Assembly (NCBI RefSeq): GCF_002929335.1
Contig: NZ_PJIL01000014.1
Span: 62,001 to 126,000 of the forward strand
DNA length: 64,000 bases
Source of the DNA: Arthrobacter sp. Y81
Lineage (GTDB): Bacteria > Actinomycetota > Actinomycetes > Actinomycetales > Micrococcaceae
Reading direction: 5' to 3'
In this document: piece after piece, positions 24,884 to 31,655 of the stretch
Layout of the letters: each line of letters starts with the position of its first letter
How positions within the stretch are numbered: position 1 is the stretch's first letter
Made by a program: the position numbers and the translations under genes
The notes under the pieces: generated by a model
Database searches by the model: none
Seen by the model: only the letters and a program-made list of their open reading frames with translations
What the model was told of the DNA's origin: nothing

Positions 24884-26071
24884 CTAGGCGGTAGGCCAGC
24901 CGGTGTAGGCCTCGGCCAGGTAGGCCTTGCCGTGGCGGGACGACACTACCGAGTTGAGCTCGCCCAGCTGGCGTGCGCGGGAAAAGTCGTCGGCGTCCGC
25001 CGGCGTGTGGAGCATGGACGTCATCCAGTAGGAGAACTGCTGTGCCTTCCAGACGCGCTCCAGGGCGCGGTCGCTGTAGGCGTCCAGCAGCGCCGGGGAG
25101 CCGCTCCTGTAGTAGCTTTCCAGCCCCTCGAACAGGACCTTCACGTCGTGGATTGCCAGGTTCAGGCCTTTGGCGCCGGTGGGCGGCACGGTGTGGGCGG
25201 CGTCGCCGGCCAGGAAGAGCTTCCCGTGGCGCATGGGGGCGTGGACGAAGCTGCGGAACTTCAGCACCACCTTGTCGATGACCGGCCCTTCCTTGAGCTC
25301 GAAGCCGTTGCCGTTGACGCGGCTGCGGAAGGCGTCCCAGATGCGGTCTTCGCTCCAGTTGTTCACGTCCTCGTTGGGATCGCACTGGAAGTACATGCGC
25401 TGGACCGTCTCGGTCCGCTGGCTGATCAGGGCAAAACCGTTGTCCGAGTTGGCGTAGATCAGTTCGTCGGAGCTGCGCGGCGCTTCAGCCAGGATGCCGA
25501 ACCAGGCGAAGGGGTATTCGTGGAAGTACCACTTGCGGTCCGCCTCGGGGATCTGGAAGCGGCAGTGGCTGCGGGAACCGTCCGCGCCGGTGATGAAATC
25601 GGCCTGCAGTTCGTACTCCACGCCGTCGGCATCCGTGAACCAGACCTTGGGCTTGCCTTCGATGTCGTGGATGGTGGTGTCCGTGACGCTGTAGCGGACG
25701 TCCCCGCCGTCGGCCTCGCGGCGTGCGGCGAGGTCCATGAACACGTCGGTCTGCGGGTACAGCCAGACGGACTCCCCCACCAGGCCCTTGAAGTCGATCC
25801 GGTGGCTTTCGCCGTTGAAGCGCAGCTCAATGCCGTCGTGCCGGTCGCCTTCCCGCAGCACCCGGTCCGAGACGCCGCTGTCCACCAGCATGTTCACGGT
25901 GCCGTGCTCCAGGATGCCGGCACGGACGGTCTCCTGGATGTCCTGGCGGCTGCGGATTTCGATCACGGTGGATTCGATGCCGGCCTTGGCCAGCAGGTGC
26001 GAGAGCATCAGCCCGGCCGGGCCGGCGCCCAGAATGGCCACCTGGGTGGTGATGACGGTGCGTGCTGCCAT
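24884..26071 (-). CDS. pobA: 4-hydroxybenzoate 3-monooxygenase, 395 aa
   Basis: Flavoprotein that hydroxylates 4-hydroxybenzoate to protocatechuate using NAD(P)H and oxygen. Signature regions are AILGAGPAGLMLSHLLAKAG (FAD), IEIRSRQDIQETVRAGILEHGTV, the DG motif FITGADGSRSHCRF, and the FAD ribityl motif FLAGDAAHTVPPTGAKGLNLA. Length and wording match PobA closely. It supplies the substrate of PcaHG encoded at 59.7-61.2 kb. A 17-bp palindromic site 104 bp upstream of the ATG resembles one in front of the adjacent IclR gene, suggesting control by that regulator. Confidence 0.94.
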   Translation of the reverse strand: MAARTVITTQVAILGAGPAGLMLSHLLAKAGIESTVIEIRSRQDIQETVRAGILEHGTVNMLVDSGVSDRVLREGDRHDGIELRFNGESHRIDFKGLVGESVWLYPQTDVFMDLAARREADGGDVRYSVTDTTIHDIEGKPKVWFTDADGVEYELQADFITGADGSRSHCRFQIPEADRKWYFHEYPFAWFGILAEAPRSSDELIYANSDNGFALISQRTETVQRMYFQCDPNEDVNNWSEDRIWDAFRSRVNGNGFELKEGPVIDKVVLKFRSFVHAPMRHGKLFLAGDAAHTVPPTGAKGLNLAIHDVKVLFEGLESYYRSGSPALLDAYSDRALERVWKAQQFSYWMTSMLHTPADADDFSRARQLGELNSVVSSRHGKAYLAEAYTGWPTA

Positions 26072-26174
26072 GGTGTTCCTCGCTTCGTTGCGCGACCCCG
26101 GCGGTAGGGTCCGGGGGCCTGTTGGATCGTCTGGCTAACAGTGTGCGCCCCGGTACGTGATCCGCGTTACAGGA

Positions 26175-26191
26175 ATTCCGTTGAATGGAAT
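26175..26191. promoter_or_regulatory. Candidate IclR operator upstream of pobA
   Basis: ATTCC and GGAAT arms flank GTTGAAT. The core CCGTTGAATGG differs by one base from the perfect 11-bp palindrome CCATTGAATGG at 26977-26987 in front of the IclR and transporter genes. It is located between the IclR stop codon and pobA. Function is inferred from the shared sequence and placement. Confidence 0.45.
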
Positions 26192-26198
26192 CGGCGGG

Positions 26199-26966
26199 TT
26201 AGTCCCGCCCCTCGGCAGCGTTTTGGGATTCGCCCAGGCGGCGCCCGATCCCCCGGGCGGCGGTCTGCAACGCGGGCACCAGCGCCTGCAGGCGTACCTC
26301 CCGCAGGGGAACCACGACGCCGAGGGCGGCCACCGTCCGCTTCTTGCGGTCCATCACGGGGACGGCGATGCCCCAGGTGTCCGGATCCACCACGCCGGCC
26401 AGCTGGGCATAGCCCTGGTGGGCTGCTTCCCCGAGCTGGACACGCAGTTCAGCAACCGTCAGGCGGCCGGCGGGATCCGTGAAACCGTCCAGGTATTCCG
26501 CCTGGACGGCGTGTGCCTGGTTGGCCATCAGAACCAGCCCGGCGGAGGACACGTGCACCGGCATGCGTCCGGCAACCTGCGCCCGGTTGGCCACCGATCC
26601 GCGCCGGGACAGCCGCTCCACAAAGAGCGCCTCCCAGCCGTCCAGCACCGCAAGGTTCACATTCTGGTTCAGGACCTGCTGGATGTCCTCCATGAACGGC
26701 ATGGCGGCCTGGCGGAGTTCCAGGGTGGGGGAATTGCGGTTGACCAGCTCCCACAGGCGAAGCCCCAGCTGCACCGAACCGGCGGAGCCGACATCCAGCA
26801 GCCCGTGCCCGGCCAGCTGCCGGACCAGCCGGTGGGCAGTGGTGAGCGGCAGCCCGGCGCGGGCGGCGAGCTCCGACAGGGGCAGGACGTTGACGCCCTC
26901 CGGAAACGCGGCAATAACGCGGACCACGCGGTCCACCACTGAGTCGCCGGAGCCCGAGTTGGCCAC
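26199..26966 (-). CDS. IclR family transcriptional regulator (PobR/PcaR-like), 255 aa
   Basis: N-terminal winged helix-turn-helix (about 8-70), VVDRVVRVIAAF ... LSELAARAGLPLTTAHRLVRQL, followed by the IclR effector-binding domain (about 80-245). The GTG at 26966 is preferred because AGGGGA lies just upstream and conserved sequence begins there; the frame extends to 27422 but that part is antisense to the transporter. It is flanked by pobA (downstream, same strand) and a divergent aromatic-acid transporter, so it probably senses 4-hydroxybenzoate or a related acid and controls both. IclR proteins in such loci are usually activators of aromatic catabolism. Confidence 0.85.
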   Translation of the reverse strand: MANSGSGDSVVDRVVRVIAAFPEGVNVLPLSELAARAGLPLTTAHRLVRQLAGHGLLDVGSAGSVQLGLRLWELVNRNSPTLELRQAAMPFMEDIQQVLNQNVNLAVLDGWEALFVERLSRRGSVANRAQVAGRMPVHVSSAGLVLMANQAHAVQAEYLDGFTDPAGRLTVAELRVQLGEAAHQGYAQLAGVVDPDTWGIAVPVMDRKKRTVAALGVVVPLREVRLQALVPALQTAARGIGRRLGESQNAAEGRD

Positions 26967-26974
26967 ACTTCCCC

Positions 26975-26987
26975 TTCCATTGAATGG
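26975..26987. promoter_or_regulatory. Candidate IclR operator between regulator and transporter
   Basis: TTCCATTGAATGG, containing arms CCATT/AATGG around a central G. It lies 9 bp upstream of the IclR start codon and about 115 bp upstream of the divergent transporter, where it could give autoregulation. It matches the site in front of pobA in 12 of 13 positions. Confidence 0.45.
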
Positions 26988-27102
26988 TTTGAAGTGTCCC
27001 ACATAACACCGCCCAGTGGTACAAATCTCAGGGTAGGGACCCCTCGGTCCCGGCCGGTGCCACGGAGAAATCAACCGGTAAGCAATCAACGCTGAGGTAG
27101 CA

Positions 27103-28380
27103 ATGTCAACAACGTCGTTGGAAAACAAATCACGCTGGCCTGTCTGGCTTTGCTGGCTGGCCATGGTCCTGGACGGATTCGACCTGGTGGTGCTTGGAAC
27201 CGTCATTCCCACCCTCATCAAGACGCAGGACCTTGGCTTCGACGCCGTCGGTGCCACCTTCGCTGCAACGATCTCGCTGGTGGGCGTGGGACTTGGGGCC
27301 CTGTTCATTGCGCCGCTCTCTGACCGCTTCGGCCGGCGGAACCTGCTGGTTGCCTGCGTTACCTGGTTCTCCATTTTCACCATTGCCGTGGTCTTTGCGC
27401 CCAACGTGGCTGTCTTCAGCATCTTCAGGCTGCTGGCCGGACTTGGACTTGGCGCCTGCCTGCCCGCCGCGTTGGCCTACATGAACGACTACGCCCCTGC
27501 AGGATCAGCCGGCAAGTCGACCACCCGGACCATGACCGGCTACCACGCCGGCGCCGTGGCCACCGCGTTCCTGGCCCTGATGGTCATTCCGGACTGGCGC
27601 ATCATGTTCGTCGTTGGCGGCATTGCCGGCTTCGTCCTGGTTCCATTCCTTTGGTTCAAGCTGCCGGAGACGCTGCCCGCGGTCATTACCTTGCCGGCCG
27701 TCTCCAAGCCCGCCGGCAAGGAAGCCTCGAAGGAAGCCGCGCCCGCCGTGGAAGAGCGTGCCAGCTTCCGGGACCTCGGCAGGAAGCCCTACCCCCTCGT
27801 GGCTGCCGGTGTTGCCATCGCCTCGTTTATGGGCCTGCTGCTGGTCTACGGGCTGAACACCTGGCTGCCGCAGCTCATGTCGTCCGCCGGCTACACGCTC
27901 ACCGCCGGGCTGTCCCTCCTGCTTGTCCTGAACGTGGGCGCAGTCGTTGGCCTGGTGGTGGCCGGCATCCTGGCAGACAAGCACGGAACCAAGAAGATTG
28001 TGCTTCTCTGGTTCGCGCTCTCCGCCGTGTTCCTCGCCGCGCTCAGCGTGAAGATCCAGAACGAACTGCTCCTGAACGCTGCCGTCTTCGTGACCGGGGT
28101 CTTCGTCTTCAGCTCCCAGGTGCTGGTCTACGCCTGGGTGAGCCAGCTTTTCCCGGCCCGGCTGCGCGCCACCGCACTGGGCTTCGCCGCCGGCGTCGGG
28201 CGTCTCGGCGCCATCCTGGGCCCGGCGGTGACAGGGACGCTGGTGGCCGCCGGAATCGCCTACCCCTGGGGCTTCTACGTCTTTGCGTCGGCAGCCGTCC
28301 TCGCGGTGGCGGCACTCGTCCTGGTTCCGCAGGCCGTCACCGCCGCGGCCGGCAAGCGGACCGCCGTCGGGCCTTCCTGA
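27103..28380 (+). CDS. MFS aromatic acid:H+ symporter (PcaK/BenK-like), 425 aa
   Basis: Twelve-helix major facilitator of the aromatic acid:H+ symporter family. The first helix contains WLAMVLDGFDLVVLGTVIP with the DGFD motif, whose aspartates are needed for transport in PcaK. The cytoplasmic loop 2-3 motif is APLSDRFGRRNLL and the loop 8-9 repeat is GILADKHGTKKIVL. The start is preceded by GAGGTAGCA. Divergent from the IclR gene and near pobA, it most likely imports 4-hydroxybenzoate or protocatechuate. Substrate is inferred from context. Confidence 0.88.
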   Translation: MSTTSLENKSRWPVWLCWLAMVLDGFDLVVLGTVIPTLIKTQDLGFDAVGATFAATISLVGVGLGALFIAPLSDRFGRRNLLVACVTWFSIFTIAVVFAPNVAVFSIFRLLAGLGLGACLPAALAYMNDYAPAGSAGKSTTRTMTGYHAGAVATAFLALMVIPDWRIMFVVGGIAGFVLVPFLWFKLPETLPAVITLPAVSKPAGKEASKEAAPAVEERASFRDLGRKPYPLVAAGVAIASFMGLLLVYGLNTWLPQLMSSAGYTLTAGLSLLLVLNVGAVVGLVVAGILADKHGTKKIVLLWFALSAVFLAALSVKIQNELLLNAAVFVTGVFVFSSQVLVYAWVSQLFPARLRATALGFAAGVGRLGAILGPAVTGTLVAAGIAYPWGFYVFASAAVLAVAALVLVPQAVTAAAGKRTAVGPS

Positions 28381-28398
28381 CGCCCGCCGCGGGACCTC

Positions 28399-29475
28399 TC
28401 AGGCGGCCACGCGCTGCGCGCGGCTCCCGGCCCGCAACCGCCGCCAGATGGCGGGGGTGACCACGACGGCGATGCCGACGGCGGCGCCGATGACCGTCTC
28501 GACGATCCTGTCCCGCAGCAGCACTTCGGGGACGGCGGGCGCCGCCAACAGCGTGGAACTCAGCGCCAGCGGCGTGACGAACACCTGGGCCAGCACGTAT
28601 TGCCGCGCGATGAACATTTCGGCGCCGAACTGGCAGACGGCAATCACGAGAACCGTCTGCCACGGGGCAGGGTTCAGCAGGAGGACTCCCGCCAGCACGA
28701 TCAGGCCCAGGACGGTTCCGATGATTCTCTGGATGCCGCGGGCCACGCGGTGACGGGTGGTCCGGCCGACCAACGGAACGACGGCGGCCACCATGGCCCA
28801 GTAATTGTGGCCGAACCCCAGCCGCTGGCCCACCACGGTGGCCAGCGTCCCGGCCAGTCCCGCAGCCACCAGGTAGCCCACGGCTTCGAGCCGCGCTGCC
28901 CGCTTTTCATCGGGCGTCAGCCGGGCAGGCTCCGGCATGGCCCACGGCGTGCGCCGGCTCCGAACCACGCGGGAGGAAATTCCGATCAGCAGGCAGAACA
29001 CCGTTGTCACGACCGAAGCGAGCATGCACTGCCACAACGGCGGCTGGTGCGGAATCGAGGCGATGGCCGCGAAGGCGAAGATATGGAACAACGAACCGGC
29101 AGGACGGTGCCGCCACCAGGCGATCACGAGCGAACACGCCCCGGCAACCAAGGTGGTGGCGGCCACCTGCGTCCAGGTGCCCGCGGCGTCCGACAGGCCA
29201 AGCGCCTGCCCCGCCCGGGCCGATAACGTGGCCAGCAGGATCACCAGCAGCATGAGGGACCCGGCCCGCACCTGGATGAAGAGCCGCTTGCGGTGCAGCT
29301 CCCCGCGCCCGTAGATTCCGGTGAAGGCTCCGAAGGAAGCAAAGATTGCCAGGTCCATCCGGTCAATCAGGACCAGGATGATCAGCGGAATGAAGACGCC
29401 CACGGCGCACCGGATCGCGACGTGATGGTCCTTGTTGCCGGGGGCAATCGTGAACATCTCGGCGAACAGCTTCAC
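28399..29475 (-). CDS. FUSC family membrane protein, 358 aa
   Basis: Aromatic acid exporter-like (FUSC) integral membrane protein. There are about ten hydrophobic segments in two sets, roughly residues 20-165 and 210-335, separated by a cytoplasmic loop (SSRVVRSRRTPWAMPEPARLTPDEKRAARLE region). The repeat signatures FASFGAFTGIYGRGELHRKR and VPLVGRTTRHRVARGIQRIIGTVLG fit the family, where the R-x-x-x-R-x-x-G-T element recurs. GTG at 29475 is favoured with AAAGG upstream; the frame is open to 29571. Its 3' end faces the aromatic transporter 18 bp away. An efflux role for aromatic acids is possible but not shown. Confidence 0.75.
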   Translation of the reverse strand: MKLFAEMFTIAPGNKDHHVAIRCAVGVFIPLIILVLIDRMDLAIFASFGAFTGIYGRGELHRKRLFIQVRAGSLMLLVILLATLSARAGQALGLSDAAGTWTQVAATTLVAGACSLVIAWWRHRPAGSLFHIFAFAAIASIPHQPPLWQCMLASVVTTVFCLLIGISSRVVRSRRTPWAMPEPARLTPDEKRAARLEAVGYLVAAGLAGTLATVVGQRLGFGHNYWAMVAAVVPLVGRTTRHRVARGIQRIIGTVLGLIVLAGVLLLNPAPWQTVLVIAVCQFGAEMFIARQYVLAQVFVTPLALSSTLLAAPAVPEVLLRDRIVETVIGAAVGIAVVVTPAIWRRLRAGSRAQRVAA

Positions 29476-29670
29476 GTGGGTCACGCCTTTCCATACGGTG
29501 CCAGTCTGACGGCGGCAGCGTTGGCGTCCATTCCAAATCCTACGCCCGCGGCCGGGCGGCACCGGCGGCAAAGGGGCATGCCGCCCGCTCAGCAGAACGC
29601 ACTGCGGGCCTGCGGACTGGTATTGTCTATCGGTTAAATCACAGACCGAAACGCAATACCGGAGGACCCC

Positions 29671-30189
29671 ATGCTTAAAGGATTCAAGGATTTCATCCTT
29701 CGCGGCAACGTGATCGAACTGTCCATCGCCGTCGTCGTCGGCACCGCGTTTACCGCGCTGGTCAGCGCCTTCACCACCAACATCGTGAACCCGATCATCG
29801 CCGCGGCCGGCGGTGTCCAGACCGAAGGTCTCGGGTTCCCCATCTGGCCCGGCAATGACAAGACCTTCGTGAACATCGGCGGGGTCCTCACCGCCTTCGT
29901 GACATTCCTCATTACCGCGGCAGTGGTGTATTTCATCTTCGTGGCGCCCATGAACAAGATCAACTCGCTGGTGAAGAGCCGGCTGGCAACGGCGGAACCG
30001 GAGGAAGAGCCCATCCCCGCGGACACCGCACTCCTGGCCGAGATCCGGGACCTGCTGACCCAGCTCGCGGACAGCGACAAGGAACTCACCACCGCCGGCG
30101 TCAGCCGTGCCTCGACCGGAACGGCCGCCGGAGCCGGCACCGCTACCGGAGCCGGAACGGCCGCGAACGGATCCGAGCGCTCACGCTGA
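29671..30189 (+). CDS. mscL: Large-conductance mechanosensitive channel MscL, 172 aa
   Basis: Osmotic safety valve in the cytoplasmic membrane. The N-terminal helix and TM1 read LKGFKDFILRGNVIELSIAVVVGTAF, the classic MscL opening with the pore-lining TM1, followed by the periplasmic loop and TM2 (FVTFLITAAVVYFIFVAPMNKI). The C-terminal helical bundle segment (IPADTALLAEIRDLL) is present. The last ~35 residues are an extra Ala/Gly/Thr-rich tail not found in short MscL proteins. GGAGG is well placed before the ATG. The gene converges with the DegT-like gene, and an 18-bp tandem repeat spans the junction. Confidence 0.95.
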   Translation: MLKGFKDFILRGNVIELSIAVVVGTAFTALVSAFTTNIVNPIIAAAGGVQTEGLGFPIWPGNDKTFVNIGGVLTAFVTFLITAAVVYFIFVAPMNKINSLVKSRLATAEPEEEPIPADTALLAEIRDLLTQLADSDKELTTAGVSRASTGTAAGAGTATGAGTAANGSERSR

Positions 30190-30220
30190 CGGCCCGGCGG
30201 GTGCTGACGGCCCGGCGGGT
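30185..30220. repeat. 18-bp tandem duplication across two converging stop codons
   Basis: The 18-bp unit GCTGACGGCCCGGCGGGT occurs twice back to back (30185-30202 and 30203-30220). The first copy contains the mscL TGA and the second ends at the last base of the convergent DegT-like gene. It is probably a replication-slippage product of little function. Confidence 0.75.
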
Positions 30221-31395
30221 CAGGCGCTGGCCGCCTCCCCCCGCCGGAACCCGCCGTTCCATTTGCCGCGCCGCACGGTCACCGGTATCCCGGCTGCCGC
30301 GAGCCTGACGGAACGGCACACGCGCGACTGTTCGCCCGGAGTCAGCTGATGGTAGACCGGCAGGACCACTGTTCTGTCCGTCAACCGTTCGGTTACCGAC
30401 AGGTCCGCCGTGCCATAATCCCGGCCCCGATACTCCGGCTGCCGGTGGGCGGCCAGGATCCCGGCGCCCGCCGAGATCCCGTCGCGCGCCAGCCGTTCCA
30501 ACAGCTCAGTCCGAGGCAGGGCGAAGGACGGCAGCACTTCCAGCCAGAAAGACTGGAAATTGCTGGTGCCGTAAGAGGGGTCCCTGACGGGGCGCAGACC
30601 CTCAATCCGGGCGAGCGCCAGCTGGTAGCTGGCGACAATTTCCCTGCGGTGGGCAACGGCTTCCTGCAGCCGGCCTAGCTGAACCAGGCCGATGGCAGCC
30701 TGCAGCTCGGTCATGCGGTATTCGAATCCCGGCTCGCTCGCGGCGCCATCACGCAACTCCCGCGCCCGGCTTGCCCAGGCGTCACTTCCGGTGGTCAGCA
30801 TGCCGCCTTCCCCGGTGGTCAGGACCTCGCACGAGTCGAACGACCACGCTGTCAGCTCTGCCCCGGCTCCCACCGGACGGCCCAGATACGTGGATCCCAC
30901 ACCGCAGGCGGCGTCCTCAATGACCGTGACGCCGAGCGGATCGCACAGGTCCCGGATCGGCTCCAGGTCTACCGGCAGGCCGCCCTGGTCCACAACGATC
31001 ACAGCCCGGGTGGCCGGTGTCAGGGCAGCCTCGATTGTCCTGCCGGACACATTGCCGGTGCCCGCCTCGACGTCGGCAAAGACGGTCCTGGCCCCCAGGT
31101 GGCTGACGGCGTTGGCAGTCGCCACGGAGGAGAACGAGGGCAGGACGACGTCGTCCTGCGGTTCGACCCCGGCGACCCTCAGCGCCAGAAGGAGTGCCGC
31201 GGTGCCGCTGGCCACTGCGACGGCGTAGGATGCCTGCTGCGCGGAGCCGAAGGCCTCCTCGAACTGCCCGACGCGTGGCCCTTGCGCCATCCGGCCGGAA
31301 GCGAGCACCTGAACAACGGCATCCGCCTCCTCCGGTCCGAGCCACGGCCTCATGACGCCAATGTGACTGACCGTATGGTCTTCGCTGATGGTCAC
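30220..31395 (-). CDS. DegT/DnrJ/EryC1/StrS-family protein lacking the PLP lysine, 391 aa
   Basis: Aminotransferase-fold protein very similar along its length to the gene at 39914-41089; both start GTGACCAT and both are 391 residues. The cofactor pocket is partly kept: SFSSVATANA, the Asp of VIEDAACG, and LTTGEGGML. But the residue that forms the Schiff base is changed: WSFHPRKILTTGEGG in the paralogue reads WSFDSCEVLTTGEGG here, placing Glu190 where the paralogue has Lys190. About 18 residues of the following loop are also missing, and the C-terminus has a basic 18-residue extra tail. It is therefore not expected to be a normal aminotransferase. It may be a pseudo-enzyme partner or a PMP-type enzyme. 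GGGAGG precedes the GTG. It is separated from the rest of the polysaccharide operon by 260 bp. Confidence 0.85.
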   Translation of the reverse strand: MTISEDHTVSHIGVMRPWLGPEEADAVVQVLASGRMAQGPRVGQFEEAFGSAQQASYAVAVASGTAALLLALRVAGVEPQDDVVLPSFSSVATANAVSHLGARTVFADVEAGTGNVSGRTIEAALTPATRAVIVVDQGGLPVDLEPIRDLCDPLGVTVIEDAACGVGSTYLGRPVGAGAELTAWSFDSCEVLTTGEGGMLTTGSDAWASRARELRDGAASEPGFEYRMTELQAAIGLVQLGRLQEAVAHRREIVASYQLALARIEGLRPVRDPSYGTSNFQSFWLEVLPSFALPRTELLERLARDGISAGAGILAAHRQPEYRGRDYGTADLSVTERLTDRTVVLPVYHQLTPGEQSRVCRSVRLAAAGIPVTVRRGKWNGGFRRGEAASA

Positions 31396-31624
31396 TGGAT
31401 CCTCCCGCTCCTCAAAACGGCATTAGTTATGCACCTTCCATTCAACGCGCCGTCCTTCTACCCCGTCACGAGAGTTTTGTACGCGCATTTTCCCCGCAGG
31501 ACACCGCTGTTGAGGCACGGAATACCCGCTTGGGAATCGTGATCCTGCCCGGCCACCGCGGCGGTACTCGGATTGCTCGCCGCGGAACACCCCTGCATTA
31601 CCTGCACTGGGCGGGGCGGGCATG

Positions 31625-31641
31625 GCGTGGCCGGGCCACGC
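31625..31641. other. GC-rich hairpin in the 260-bp gap after the glycosyltransferase fusion
   Basis: GCGTGGCC and GGCCACGC flank one G, 15 bp downstream of the stop of the minus-strand glycosyltransferase gene. No T-run follows. The remainder of 31396-31655 shows no convincing gene; near the DegT-like start there is an AT-richer patch (TAACTAAT on the minus strand), possibly part of a promoter. Confidence 0.35.
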
Positions 31642-31655
31642 TCAGGCTTAGCTCA

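Noticed and set aside
26967..27422. Extended N-terminus for the pobA-linked IclR regulator
   Set aside because: It would run across the divergent transporter gene; GTG at 26966 with AGGGGA marks the conserved start.
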